Assembly (NCBI GenBank): GCA_964619555.1
Contig: CAZUDV010000007.1
Location: forward strand, 174,903 to 238,902
Source: JAGOPY01 sp964619555
GTDB lineage: Bacteria > Bacteroidota > Bacteroidia > Bacteroidales > JAGOPY01
Reading direction: 5' to 3'
DNA length: 64,000 nucleotides
Shown: piece after piece, positions 23,876-33,446 of the stretch
Layout of the letters: every line of letters begins with the position of its first letter
Position numbering within the stretch: the stretch's first letter is position 1
Position numbers and translations under genes: made by a program
The notes under the pieces: generated by a model
Seen by the model: only the letters and a program-made list of their open reading frames with translations
Told to the model about the DNA's origin: nothing
The model's database searches: none

Positions 23876-25330
23876 ATGAAAAAGAAAATTATATTAATGA
23901 TTTTCGCTGCTTTCACTTTAGGAATAAGCAGCATGGCACAACAGACCCGGACTGAAAAAGATCTTCTGGGTGAAAAACAGATCCCGGCGGATGCTTATTA
24001 CGGCGTACAAACCGCACGCGCTCTGGAAAACTTCAGGATCAGCGGGATGGGAACCAATTTTTATCCTGATTACGTCAGGGCCTTTGCCATGGTGAAACTG
24101 GCAGCGGCCCGGGCAAATGCAGATGTAGGCCGGCTGCCGAAGGACAGGCTGGACATGATAGAAAAAGCCTGCAAAGCGGTAATGGATGGCCAGTATCACG
24201 ATCAGTTCCTGGTCGATCTTTACCAGGGAGGAGCCGGGACTTCAGCCAATATGAATGCCAATGAAGTCCTGGCCAATATAGGCCTGGAGCTTGGCGGTCA
24301 TAAGAAGGGTGAATACCAGTACCTGGAACCGCATGATGACCTGAACATGGGGCAGTCGACAAACGACGTTTACCCCACCACCATCAAAGTGGCCCTATTG
24401 CTTCATAATGACAAGGTAATTAAGGAAGCGGAAGCTCTTTCCGCCTCCCTTCACAGGAAGGGCGACGAATTCAAAGATATACTGAAGATGGGTCGTACGG
24501 AAGGACAGGATGCCGTGCCAATGACAGTAGGTCAGGAATTCCACGCTTTCGGCAACCAGCTTGACTCGGAAATAGATGCACTGCGTAAGACCGAAGAATA
24601 TCTCTATGTCATTAACATGGGTGCCACGGCAATCGGGACCGGGATCACAGCCACTCCCGGATACGGAGCCAAATGCGCTGCACACCTGGCAACCATTGTC
24701 GGCAAACCCATGCGGAACAGCGAAGACCTTATCGCTGCCACTTCCAGCATGCAGGGTTTTGTCATGTATTCTTCCGCATTGAAAAGCATGGCAGTCGGCA
24801 TGTCAAAGATCGCAAGCGACCTGATCATCCTGACTTCCGGGCCACGTACCGGCCTTTTTGAAATCAATCTTCCCGCGATGCAGCCCGGGTCATCTATCAT
24901 GCCGGGGAAAGTCAACCCGGTTATGGCCGAACTGATGAATGAGGTTTGCTATAAAGTGATGGGAAATGATCTGACCGTAACGATAGCCGCCCAGAACGGT
25001 TTGCTGCAGCTCAACGCCTATGAACCCCTCGTCGCCATCGCCATCATGGAATCGCAAGCCCTGTTTTACAAGTGCTTTCCCCTGTTCCGGACCAGATGTA
25101 TCGATGGTATAACCGTCAATGAAGACGTGCTGAAGCATTATATCGAATACAGCGTAGGTACTGTAACAGCGCTGAACCCTGTACTGGGTTACGAAAAAAC
25201 GACTGAACTGGCAAAAGAAGCTTTACAGTCAGGTAAGGGCATCATCGAGCTGATCCGGGAAAAAAAGATTCTAACGGATGAACAGATTAAAGAGTTGATG
25301 AACCCGAAAGCAATGACAGGGCAGGAATGA
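23876..25330 (+). CDS. aspA: Aspartate ammonia-lyase with an N-terminal signal peptide
   Basis: 484 aa from ATG 23876; an ATG at 23867 would add three residues. The enzyme converts L-aspartate to fumarate and ammonia. The fumarase/aspartase signature GSSIMPGKVNPVM is intact, as are GQSTNDVYPT and GRTEGQDAVP. The usual protein begins at about RTEKDLLGEKQIPADAYYG. Here this is preceded by a standard signal peptide (MKKKIILMIFAAFTLGISSMA, then QQ), predicting export to the periplasm, which is unusual since aspartases are cytoplasmic. Neighbours are the Dcu carrier and an exported asparaginase, which fits a periplasmic asparagine-to-fumarate route. Confidence 0.95.
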   Translation: MKKKIILMIFAAFTLGISSMAQQTRTEKDLLGEKQIPADAYYGVQTARALENFRISGMGTNFYPDYVRAFAMVKLAAARANADVGRLPKDRLDMIEKACKAVMDGQYHDQFLVDLYQGGAGTSANMNANEVLANIGLELGGHKKGEYQYLEPHDDLNMGQSTNDVYPTTIKVALLLHNDKVIKEAEALSASLHRKGDEFKDILKMGRTEGQDAVPMTVGQEFHAFGNQLDSEIDALRKTEEYLYVINMGATAIGTGITATPGYGAKCAAHLATIVGKPMRNSEDLIAATSSMQGFVMYSSALKSMAVGMSKIASDLIILTSGPRTGLFEINLPAMQPGSSIMPGKVNPVMAELMNEVCYKVMGNDLTVTIAAQNGLLQLNAYEPLVAIAIMESQALFYKCFPLFRTRCIDGITVNEDVLKHYIEYSVGTVTALNPVLGYEKTTELAKEALQSGKGIIELIREKKILTDEQIKELMNPKAMTGQE

Positions 25331-25360
25331 AATGTTGAATGTTGAAAGTTGATTGTTGAA
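25331..25360. repeat. 7-bp tandem repeat (AATGTTG type)
   Basis: Directly after the aspA stop: AATGTTG AATGTTG AAAGTTG ATTGTTG AA. It is another heptad-period patch in an intergenic gap, within the presumed aspA-ans operon. Confidence 0.75.
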
Positions 25361-25381
25361 TTATTTAAATTATTTAAGATT

Positions 25382-26455
25382 ATGAAAAACAATAGATTAA
25401 AAATGATGAGCCTGCTGACAATTTTTTTAGTCCTTGCAGGAATGATTGTAATGGGTCAATCCAAGAGTTTACCCAATGTCATGGTACTTGCCACCGGCGG
25501 GACGATTGCCGGCGCAGGGGCCAGTTCTACCGGTTCTGCTTATACATCCGGCCAGGTGAAAATCGAAGCTATGATCGATGCAGTGCCCAATATCCGTGAC
25601 CTGGCCAACCTTAAAGGGGAACAGGTCGCCAATGTGGGTTCACAGGACATGAGCGTAGAAGTCTGGCTCACACTTGCTAAGCGAATTAACGAACTTCTTG
25701 CGACAAAGGAAGTGGATGGTATCGTGATCACTCACGGAACGGATACACAGGAGGAAACCGCTTATTTCCTGAATCTCGTGGTGAAGAGCGAAAAACCCGT
25801 CGTTCTTACTGGTTCGATGCGCCCATCTACGGCATTAAGTGCAGAAGGTCCGCTGAACCTCTACAATGCAGTTGCTGTTGCCGCCAGTCCGAATTCGAAA
25901 GGTCGCGGAGTCCTCGTGGTAATGAATGATGAAATCCATGGTGCACATAATGTGAAAAAAATGATGACCACACCGGTGCAGACTTTCCAGTCACCGGAAG
26001 AAGGACCTGTGGGTTCAGTTATTTTCGGCCAGGTCGATTTCTTCAATAAGCAAAACGGGCTCAATACTGTGAACAGCGAGTTTTCCACAGACGGAGTGAC
26101 TGCACTTCCGCGGGTTGATATTTTCTATGGTTGCGCCGATGCTTCCGCCGACCTGATCGATTATATGGTGAAAGCCGGTGCCAAAGGCATCGTGATCGCC
26201 GGAGTTGGAGATGGCAACATGAATGCCCCGGTCCTGGAAGCTGTTAAAAAAGCCACTCAGCAGGGAGTGAAGGTCGTCAGGGCGTCCAGAGTGCCCGTCG
26301 GTGTTGTTTTGATCCAGGGGGAAGTCAATGATGTGGAATACGGAACGATTTCTTCAGATCAGCTCAATCCGCAGAAAGCCCGTGTGTTGCTCATGCTGGC
26401 ACTGTTGAAGGACAGGAGCCGGGAAGATCTGCAGAAGTTATTCATAGAGTATTAA
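25382..26455 (+). CDS. ansB: Type II (exported) L-asparaginase
   Basis: 357 aa from ATG 25382; an upstream start at 25349 lies within the repeat-derived leader. A signal peptide is present (MMSLLTIFLVLAGMIVMG, then Q). Both asparaginase threonine motifs are intact: MVLATGGTIAGAG at the N-terminus of the mature chain and GIVITHGTDTQEETAYFL. It hydrolyses asparagine to aspartate and ammonia in the periplasm. The C-terminal domain (VPVGVVLIQGEVND, then SDQLNPQKARVLLMLAL) is complete. Sitting after an exported aspartase, it would supply that enzyme's substrate. Confidence 0.95.
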   Translation: MKNNRLKMMSLLTIFLVLAGMIVMGQSKSLPNVMVLATGGTIAGAGASSTGSAYTSGQVKIEAMIDAVPNIRDLANLKGEQVANVGSQDMSVEVWLTLAKRINELLATKEVDGIVITHGTDTQEETAYFLNLVVKSEKPVVLTGSMRPSTALSAEGPLNLYNAVAVAASPNSKGRGVLVVMNDEIHGAHNVKKMMTTPVQTFQSPEEGPVGSVIFGQVDFFNKQNGLNTVNSEFSTDGVTALPRVDIFYGCADASADLIDYMVKAGAKGIVIAGVGDGNMNAPVLEAVKKATQQGVKVVRASRVPVGVVLIQGEVNDVEYGTISSDQLNPQKARVLLMLALLKDRSREDLQKLFIEY

Positions 26456-26471
26456 TAAAATTCTGAAAAAG

Positions 26472-27677
26472 ATGAAACCAATCTATGTATTGAGCCTGTT
26501 TTTTATCTTTTTGCTGCCGGTATCTTCGTTGATTGCACAGAAACAGGAGTTGCAGGTTGGAGATACTACCTTTTACAAAACGCTTATTCCTGAAGAAAAA
26601 CAGGGCTTGCTCAAGAATATGAGCATGCTGGCCAATATGCGTTTTGGCCTCAGGAATGAGTTCAGCGGCGCACCGGACGATGGATTGGATTACACCAAAA
26701 CCCGCTTCACCATGGAACAGTTCCGGTTCGAAATCAGGGGAAAGGTGCATGATAAAGTATACTTCCGCTTCCGGAACCGTTACACTAAAACCCCGACAGT
26801 GCAATCGATCGACAATGTTTTCGGATCGGTCGACCTGGCTTATATCCGGGTGGATGCAAATCCGAAACTGAGTATTTCTGTGGGAAAAATGTGTGCCGAC
26901 TGGGGTGGTTATGAATTCGATTATAACCCGATCGATATTTACGAGTATGCCGATATCGTCGAAATGGCCGATAATTTCCTCTCCGGCGTGGGAATAAGCT
27001 ACCAGGCATTTGAAAAGCACCAGTTTACTTTCCAGGCGCTGGATTCCAGGACCAAATCCTTCGAGGAGCTTTACGGTGAACAGCCGGGAATGGTGGAATC
27101 AAAAATCCCGCTGGCTTTTGTGGTGAATTGGAGAGGTAGCTTTTTCGGAGGCAGACTCAACACGATCTGGTCATATGCAATTCATACAGAGGCAGAAAAC
27201 ACATTCATGAATTATATTGCTTTAGGCAATCAGCTTAAACTGGGTAAGTTTACAGTAGAGTATGATTATAAACTGAGCGCAGAGGATCTTGACCGCACAG
27301 GGATTGTAAGTTCTACCGTTCCGGACTCCTTGTATGCGTGGGCGCTGCATGATTGCCTGTACAGCGAGCATTGGATTCACCTGTATTACAGGGTTAATCG
27401 GAAAATTAATCTGGCATTTGTAGGTATGCTGGATTTTGCCAGTTGGAAGAATGAGAATCTTGATCCTCAGAAAACTTCGGATGATATCCGTACAGCCTTT
27501 GGATATATTCCGACCATCGAATATTATCCCTTTAAGGATCTTAACCTGCGCTTTTATGCCAACTGGGTAGGAAGGATCTACAAATATTCCGATTATGCAA
27601 AGTCCAGGTTCGGTGCGGCAGATTATAATACCGGAAGGTTTACCATAGGATTTGTTTCGCCTCTTGGTATTTTCTGA
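26472..27677 (+). CDS. Outer-membrane porin, OprO/OprP type
   Basis: 401 aa with signal peptide (MKPIYVLSLFFIFLLPVSSLIA, then Q). The body is a beta-barrel with alternating strands: MLANMRFGLRNEFSG, FTMEQFRFEIRGKVHDKVYFRFRNRY, LSISVGKMCADWGGYEFDYNP. This is the pattern of phosphate-selective-type porins in Bacteroidota, and it ends in Phe. It starts 16 bp after the asparaginase stop, so it is probably in the same operon and may admit asparagine, aspartate or dicarboxylates (inference). Actual specificity cannot be read from sequence. Confidence 0.85.
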   Translation: MKPIYVLSLFFIFLLPVSSLIAQKQELQVGDTTFYKTLIPEEKQGLLKNMSMLANMRFGLRNEFSGAPDDGLDYTKTRFTMEQFRFEIRGKVHDKVYFRFRNRYTKTPTVQSIDNVFGSVDLAYIRVDANPKLSISVGKMCADWGGYEFDYNPIDIYEYADIVEMADNFLSGVGISYQAFEKHQFTFQALDSRTKSFEELYGEQPGMVESKIPLAFVVNWRGSFFGGRLNTIWSYAIHTEAENTFMNYIALGNQLKLGKFTVEYDYKLSAEDLDRTGIVSSTVPDSLYAWALHDCLYSEHWIHLYYRVNRKINLAFVGMLDFASWKNENLDPQKTSDDIRTAFGYIPTIEYYPFKDLNLRFYANWVGRIYKYSDYAKSRFGAADYNTGRFTIGFVSPLGIF

Positions 27678-27721
27678 TCCATTGATCTTTATAATCATAA
27701 TCATTATAAGGGAAAGCAGGA

Positions 27722-29035
27722 ATGGACGATCTCATTAAAAACTTGTTTAAGCTAATCGGAAAGTTCTTGCTTTCCCTGTCTCTTATATTTTTTACCAATG
27801 GTCTCTCTTTTGGCCAGATATCCCCTGGCACTATTCCTGATGGTACCCAGGGAGAAACTTTTAAAATTACCGAGGCCGACACTGCACATCAACCCATTAC
27901 TTTCCAGAACTTCAATCACTTTGATGGCACACTTTCAACACTGAAGATCGGGGGCGGATTTTTATACGAGTACGCCGGATATATTCAGGATGATATTGGA
28001 AAGCAACAGATGGATTCGGCAGGTATTGATTTAAAACATGCATTTGAGACCCGGGATTTTCGTCTTACCCTTAGCGGACGCTTGAAAACCAAAAGATTTA
28101 TCACATGGAAGGCGGGAATTATGTATGATGGTGAATCAAGTTCCTGGTTTATCCGGGAAACTGGGATAATGATAGGGATTCCGGAGTTGTCGGGCAATGT
28201 CTTTATAGGCCGGACCAAAGAAGGATTTTCAATGAACAAAATAATGAACGGTTATGCGGGATGGGGCCTGGAAAGACAAATGGCACTCGATGTTATCCCA
28301 ATTCTCGCGGATGGGATCAAGTGGATGGGATTTTTACCCAGACAGCGCTTGTTATGGAATGTCGGGGTATTTACGGATTGGTTATCCGAAAAGCAGTCAT
28401 TTTCAACGTACAACTGGCAATTTGCGTTGCGCTTAGGCTGGCTGCCTTTTTATTCGGAAGACAATAGAACTGTGCTGCACATCGGCGCATGCTATCGCTA
28501 CGGGGATGTCAGCGGTAATGAAATCCAGGTTCGTTCAAGACCTGAGTCATTTACCGGGCCATTTTTTATCAGCACCGGAAAATTTCCGACAGATCACTCC
28601 AATCATTTCGGCGGTGAGTTTTATTTTAGTTCTCAGTCTTTTATGTTTGGCGGTGAATATTATGTGCATAAATTTTCTTCTGCGGAAACTGATAACCCGT
28701 TGTTCCAGGGAGGGGAGGTGATGGCAAGCTATATTATTACAGGCGAATCGCGTGCATACAGCACTGTCAGTGGAATCTATGCCTTTGTTCCCGTCAATAA
28801 ATCGGTTTTTAAAGGTGGACCTGGAGCCTGGGAGGTGGTTCTGCGATTTACTGAGCTGGATCTGGATGGCAGCACTTTGAAAGGTGGAAGATTTTGGAGA
28901 CTGACACCAATGATCAACTGGTATCTTTCAGAGAATGTGCGATTGGAATTTGCTTATGGCTACGGAGTATTATATCGTTTTTCCCTTGAAGGAACCACAC
29001 AATTCTTCCAAAGCCGCATTCAATTTTCACTTTAA
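27722..29035 (+). CDS. Outer-membrane porin, OprP-like
   Basis: 437 aa. The signal region is LIGKFLLSLSLIFFTNGLSFG, then Q. It has barrel strands of the OprP type: STLKIGGGFLYEYAGYIQDD, FRLTLSGRLKTKRFITWKAGIMYD and GIPELSGNVFIGRTKEGFSMNKIMNGYAGWGLER, where the last segment is characteristic of this group. It ends SRIQFSL with an aromatic residue near the C-terminus. It begins 44 bp after the previous porin. Two porins in tandem suggest paired uptake of related anions. Confidence 0.82.
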   Translation: MDDLIKNLFKLIGKFLLSLSLIFFTNGLSFGQISPGTIPDGTQGETFKITEADTAHQPITFQNFNHFDGTLSTLKIGGGFLYEYAGYIQDDIGKQQMDSAGIDLKHAFETRDFRLTLSGRLKTKRFITWKAGIMYDGESSSWFIRETGIMIGIPELSGNVFIGRTKEGFSMNKIMNGYAGWGLERQMALDVIPILADGIKWMGFLPRQRLLWNVGVFTDWLSEKQSFSTYNWQFALRLGWLPFYSEDNRTVLHIGACYRYGDVSGNEIQVRSRPESFTGPFFISTGKFPTDHSNHFGGEFYFSSQSFMFGGEYYVHKFSSAETDNPLFQGGEVMASYIITGESRAYSTVSGIYAFVPVNKSVFKGGPGAWEVVLRFTELDLDGSTLKGGRFWRLTPMINWYLSENVRLEFAYGYGVLYRFSLEGTTQFFQSRIQFSL

Positions 29036-29085
29036 TAATTGGACGGATGGAAACCAGGAATCTGTTATCATTGATTATTAAAAAT

Positions 29086-30114
29086 ATGAAAATGATCTGG
29101 TTCCTGGTATCATTACCGGCGGCCTTCCTTTCGTCATCAGCCCAGAAGAATGACACCGTTTATCTTTATGATGGCAGCAAACTGACCGGTGAATTTAAAA
29201 AGTTCGATTATGGAATTTTAACTCTGAAAACAAATGGAATGGGGACCATTCACATTGAATACGATAAGATCATGACCATTTATTCTGGTAAATATTTCGA
29301 AATAATCGATCATACCGGGTTCAGTGTTTTCGGTTCCTTTTCTCATTCATCCATCCCCGGTACTACCAAAATTGTAGTATCAAATGGAACGATTGACAAA
29401 TCCATCGAAGAACTGGTCCAGGTTACGCAGATCAAAAACAAATTCTGGAAAAAATTTTACGGCTCGATCGATGCCGGGGCCAGTTATTATAAATCTTCTG
29501 ACATACTTCAATATAATTTCAGCGGAAATCTGAACTTCCGCTCCAGAAAACATTTTGTTACCTTTGAAATAGGCAGCATTTTTTCGGATCAGAGAAAATC
29601 CGACACCGCGTTAATTTCGAAAAAAAATGATGTCTCCCTCGATTTTAACCGGCTCTTTAAGGGGCCCTGGTTAGGGGGATTCACAATCAAGTTGCAGCAA
29701 AATACGGAGCTGGACCTTCAATACAGGATTCAAGCCGGGATCGGTGCCGGTTATGATATTATTTTCACAAACCCGGTCAGGTTTTATGCAACTACCGGGA
29801 TCCTTGCAAATCAAGAAAAATCAATTGAAGCCCGGACCATCTCCACCAATCTGGAAGGCATCTTAGCTCTGAACTTCCAATGGCTTGTTTACAATCACCC
29901 TGAAATCAACATTTATTCCTGCATTGACTTTTACCCAAGCATCACTATTGGAGGGCGTTACAGAATAGAGTACGACCTCTCGGCCAAATATGAAATCTTC
30001 AAGGATTTCTATCTGGGCGTTACTTTTTATAACAGCTATGACAGCAAACCCACCAGTGGTGGAGGCGCTTTAAATGACTTTGGAACAACCCTTACAATCG
30101 GATTTACATTTTAA
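29086..30114 (+). CDS. Exported beta-barrel protein, DUF481-like
   Basis: 342 aa from ATG 29086 (alternative 29047), giving signal peptide MKMIWFLVSLPAAFLSSSA, then Q. The N-terminal part is a small domain DTVYLYDGSKLTGEFKKFDYGILTLKTNGMGTIHIEYDKI. The rest is a barrel of short strands, with YGSIDAGASYYKSSDILQYNFSGNLNFRSRKHFVTFEIG fitting DUF481 proteins, and it ends TLTIGFTF with a terminal Phe. Function unknown. It is part of the outer-membrane cluster after the porins, 50 bp downstream. Confidence 0.75.
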   Translation: MKMIWFLVSLPAAFLSSSAQKNDTVYLYDGSKLTGEFKKFDYGILTLKTNGMGTIHIEYDKIMTIYSGKYFEIIDHTGFSVFGSFSHSSIPGTTKIVVSNGTIDKSIEELVQVTQIKNKFWKKFYGSIDAGASYYKSSDILQYNFSGNLNFRSRKHFVTFEIGSIFSDQRKSDTALISKKNDVSLDFNRLFKGPWLGGFTIKLQQNTELDLQYRIQAGIGAGYDIIFTNPVRFYATTGILANQEKSIEARTISTNLEGILALNFQWLVYNHPEINIYSCIDFYPSITIGGRYRIEYDLSAKYEIFKDFYLGVTFYNSYDSKPTSGGGALNDFGTTLTIGFTF

Positions 30115-30169
30115 GACAACTTGAATAATAGAAATACCAGCACTTATCCAATTACTAAAATCTTCATCT

Positions 30170-31300
30170 ATGAATATCCAACACAAAATAATCTTCTCCC
30201 TGGCCTTATTCCTGATCTCAGTTTTTTCGATTAATGCACAGGTTTACACCAATAAAACGGTTGGTCAGAAAAATGAAGAACTCATCGACAGCTTAAAAAA
30301 ATCGGAATACCCATACGTTCTGCCTATTATGGGTGCCAAAGCGGCTGCAAAAGGATTTAACCTGCCGTATTCGGCAGGGATCGGAACACAGTATTTCTGG
30401 CAGCAGTCGGATATAATCATCGACAATCTAAAGGTTGGTTTTAACAATGGTGAAATGTACGAACTGGACGATGTGATCAGATTTGACAAAGCAGTAGCCA
30501 CTGCGGGCGCTGTGACGATCAGGCCTGACTTCTGGCTATTCCCTTTCCTGAACGTATATGGCATTTTCGGTTATGGAGCCGCTTCTACGGACGTTGGCTT
30601 TGGTATCTGGGTGCCTGATTCCAATAATGTACCGACCGAAATTCTTTATTCCGGCTCAAAGATTGAATTCAATGCCCCCACCGCCGGCTTCGGCCTGACC
30701 CCTACCTTAGGGGTTGCCGGGCTTTGGATCGCCCTGGATATGAATTTTACCTGGACCGACGTTCCTCAACTGGAAAAACCCGCCAACGCCTTCGTTTTCG
30801 GGCCCCGTGTAGGCAAAACCATCAATTTTAAAAAAGAAAATTGCAATATTGCGTTTTGGGCCGGCGGCTTCCGGGTCAGTTTAAGTTCGGGCACTTCCGG
30901 GTCAGTAAACCTGGCTGACGTTCTGCCTGTTGAAGAACTTGAAATAAAAATCGACCAGGGTTATCAAAATCTGGACCAGGCCCAGCATAACCTGGATGAT
31001 TGGTGGACGGGACTGTCACAGATCGAACAGGCCAAACCTTCGAATAAAGCAAAATACGATGCTGGTAATTCAGCCATATCGAGAGCAGGTGATATTCTCG
31101 TTTCTGCTGAAAATGCCGTGAATGGCCTTTCCGGTTCCACCGTTCAGTATTCGATGGATAAACGCCCGAAAGACAAATGGAACTTCATCGTTGGCTCCCA
31201 GTTTCAGCTGAACAAGCACTGGATGATCAGAACTGAGGCAGGATTCCTGTCTTCAAGGACCCAATTTATTGCAGGACTTCAATACAGATTTGGATTATAA
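30170..31300 (+). CDS. Outer-membrane barrel protein of unknown function
   Basis: 376 aa with signal peptide (MNIQHKIIFSLALFLISVFSINA, then Q). The strand pattern and the ending LQYRFGL mark a beta-barrel. Residues about 265-325 form a helical insertion (EELEIKIDQGYQNLDQAQHNL, then SKAKYDAGNSAISRAGDILVSAENAV) that should sit on the periplasmic side. I do not recognise a named family. It lies 55 bp after the DUF481-like gene and 15 bp before the AI-2E transporter gene, linking the porin cluster to the efflux operon. Confidence 0.75.
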   Translation: MNIQHKIIFSLALFLISVFSINAQVYTNKTVGQKNEELIDSLKKSEYPYVLPIMGAKAAAKGFNLPYSAGIGTQYFWQQSDIIIDNLKVGFNNGEMYELDDVIRFDKAVATAGAVTIRPDFWLFPFLNVYGIFGYGAASTDVGFGIWVPDSNNVPTEILYSGSKIEFNAPTAGFGLTPTLGVAGLWIALDMNFTWTDVPQLEKPANAFVFGPRVGKTINFKKENCNIAFWAGGFRVSLSSGTSGSVNLADVLPVEELEIKIDQGYQNLDQAQHNLDDWWTGLSQIEQAKPSNKAKYDAGNSAISRAGDILVSAENAVNGLSGSTVQYSMDKRPKDKWNFIVGSQFQLNKHWMIRTEAGFLSSRTQFIAGLQYRFGL

Positions 31301-31315
31301 TAAAACTTAAAAGTT

Positions 31316-32374
31316 ATGAATAAAATAGACAATTCGAATGGTGTTTATGACATCACGATCAGGTTATTCTTCATTTTCCTTATCATAGCATGGTGCCTGG
31401 CGATCCTCTACCCTTTCATCAGCATTTTATTATGGGGGCTTATTCTTGCCCTGGCATTCCTGCCCTTGCACAGATCGCTGGTGAAATTGATGGGTGGTAA
31501 AAAGAAACTCGCCGCTTTCATCATTGTAATTATCAGCCTGGCCGTCATCCTTGTTCCAAGCTGGTTCTTTGTCGATTCCCTATTTGACAATGTCAAGGAG
31601 ATCAAAAAAGAATTCAAAGCTGATCAGCTGACAATTCCCCTTCCCAGCGAGAAAGTAAAATCATGGCCGGTAATCGGGGAATCGCTGTACGATGCATGGT
31701 ATTCTGCTTCAGTAAATATAGAAGGGTTTGTGATCAAGCATAAGGATAAGCTGGCGACATTGGGGTCCAAACTTGCCAATGGACTGATCAGTACTGCCGG
31801 AGGCGTTTTTCAGATGATGATTTCCCTAATTATAGCCGGTGTTTTACTAGTTACAGGCGGCGTCGGTGAATCGATCAGGAAATTTTTCAGGAAGCTGGCA
31901 GGAAAACGCGGTGATGAATTTGCGGACCTCACTCTTAAAACCGTTGGCAATGTAGTTAAAGGGATATTAGGTGTGGCGTTGATCCAGGCCCTGCTGATCG
32001 GTATCGGGTTCATCCTTGCAAAGGTACCATTTGCCGGGATCTGGACCCTGCTGGTATTTATTCTTGGAATCCTGCAAATACCGCCAATCCTGGTGGTCGC
32101 TCCCGTTATAGTTTATTTATTCGGCGACAGGGAGACTATCAATGCCATTATCTGGACGGTTTACCTTTTACTGGCAGGGGTTTCCGACAATATCCTGAAA
32201 CCAATTTTACTGGGAAAAGGAGCCCCGGTCCCCATGCTGGTGATCTTCCTGGGGGTGATCGGAGGATTTATTTTTTCGGGGTTTATCGGACTGTTTACAG
32301 GAGCAATCGTTATGTCGATCGGCTACAAATTGTTCGTAGCCTGGATAAATACCTCAGAGAATGAACAGGAATAA
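31316..32374 (+). CDS. AI-2E family transporter
   Basis: 352 aa with the family layout: two N-terminal membrane helices as a hairpin (FFIFLIIAWCLAILYPFISILLWGLILALAFLPL), a soluble stretch about 85-165, then five or six helices (LIQALLIGIGFILAKVPFAGIWTLLVFILGILQIPP and others). The family exports small molecules or exchanges sodium and protons; autoinducer transport is shown for few members. It overlaps the HlyD gene by 14 bp, so the four genes from here to the TolC-like gene form a translationally coupled efflux operon. Confidence 0.88.
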   Translation: MNKIDNSNGVYDITIRLFFIFLIIAWCLAILYPFISILLWGLILALAFLPLHRSLVKLMGGKKKLAAFIIVIISLAVILVPSWFFVDSLFDNVKEIKKEFKADQLTIPLPSEKVKSWPVIGESLYDAWYSASVNIEGFVIKHKDKLATLGSKLANGLISTAGGVFQMMISLIIAGVLLVTGGVGESIRKFFRKLAGKRGDEFADLTLKTVGNVVKGILGVALIQALLIGIGFILAKVPFAGIWTLLVFILGILQIPPILVVAPVIVYLFGDRETINAIIWTVYLLLAGVSDNILKPILLGKGAPVPMLVIFLGVIGGFIFSGFIGLFTGAIVMSIGYKLFVAWINTSENEQE

Positions 32375-33446
32375 ATCAGGAAAATCTCCCGTCGGGAAAA
32401 TCACACTTGGCGTTCTGGTCGTATCACTTCTCTTTTTCCTGTGGTACGTACTGTCCGACCGTCATGTGCCTTACACCGGCCAGGCAAGAATCAACGGGCT
32501 GATGGTTCCGATCGTCCCAAGGGTTTCCGGAAACCTGACAAGCATAAATGTTCAGTTGCATTCCCTTGTCCATGCCGGGGATACCCTCTTCCAGATCGAT
32601 CAGCGGCCCTTTGTATTGGAGGTTCAGATTGCTGCGGCCAATGTCGATAATGCCGCCCAGGGTGTCGCATCCAAAACGGCAACGGTAAAATCGGCTGCCG
32701 GGAGGCTGGGCATGGCCAGGGCCCAGCTTGACCGTGCACAGCGCGACTGGAACAGGGTCCAAAACGTGATGAAAGAAAACCCGGGTGCACTGTCCATTGC
32801 CGACAAGGACCAATCCGAAACAGCCCTTTCCCAGGCTACGGAACAGGTATCTTCCGCTGAGGCCGACCTGGAACGCGCCCAGCAGGCACTCGGTGTTTCA
32901 GGAGAAGAGAATGCCCAGTTCCGGGCAGCAGTCAAAGCCCTTGAACAGGCCCAGCTGGAACTGGCATACACCAGTGTAATCGCCCCTGCTAACGGTATTA
33001 TTGAAAGTTTCAGCATTGATCTGGGTTACTTTGCCGCTTCCGGCCAGCCATTGGCTACCCTGGTATCCAATTACGGAAAATGGATCCAGGCCGACATGAA
33101 AGAGAATAATATCTCCCTGATGCAGCCAGGCGATAAAGTGGAATTCTGCCTCGATGTCCTGCCTGGAAAGATATTTACCGGCGAGGTCAGAAGCATCGGT
33201 TCCGGTGTCAGTACCGGGAACAATACCCGCGGGGACCTGCCCAATATCTCAGGTTCGTCAGGCTGGCTACGTGATCCGCAACGGTTTCCCGTTATTATCA
33301 CTTTTGATGAATCAATCCTGGCCGGTGATCTTCGTTTGGGAGGACAGGCCGATGTGGTTGTCTTTACGGGCGAAAGGAATAACTTCCTGAAAGTGCTTGG
33401 AAAGATCCGCATCAGGATCATTAGTTGGTTTTCTTATGTCAGGTAA
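32361..33446 (+). CDS. HlyD/EmrA-type membrane fusion protein
   Basis: 361 aa. One N-terminal membrane helix (ITLGVLVVSLLFFLWYVLS) is followed by a biotinyl-lipoyl half-domain (VPIVPRVSGNLTSINVQLHSLVHAGDTLFQIDQRPF). A long alpha-hairpin at about 90-195 is rich in Ala and Gln (AQLDRAQRDWNRVQ, then EQVSSAEADLERAQQALG). The second lipoyl half and barrel follow (YTSVIAPANGIIESFSIDLGYFAASGQPLATLV). The adaptor bridges the inner-membrane protein and TolC. Overlaps with both neighbours indicate one operon. Confidence 0.93.
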   Translation: MNRNKSGKSPVGKITLGVLVVSLLFFLWYVLSDRHVPYTGQARINGLMVPIVPRVSGNLTSINVQLHSLVHAGDTLFQIDQRPFVLEVQIAAANVDNAAQGVASKTATVKSAAGRLGMARAQLDRAQRDWNRVQNVMKENPGALSIADKDQSETALSQATEQVSSAEADLERAQQALGVSGEENAQFRAAVKALEQAQLELAYTSVIAPANGIIESFSIDLGYFAASGQPLATLVSNYGKWIQADMKENNISLMQPGDKVEFCLDVLPGKIFTGEVRSIGSGVSTGNNTRGDLPNISGSSGWLRDPQRFPVIITFDESILAGDLRLGGQADVVVFTGERNNFLKVLGKIRIRIISWFSYVR

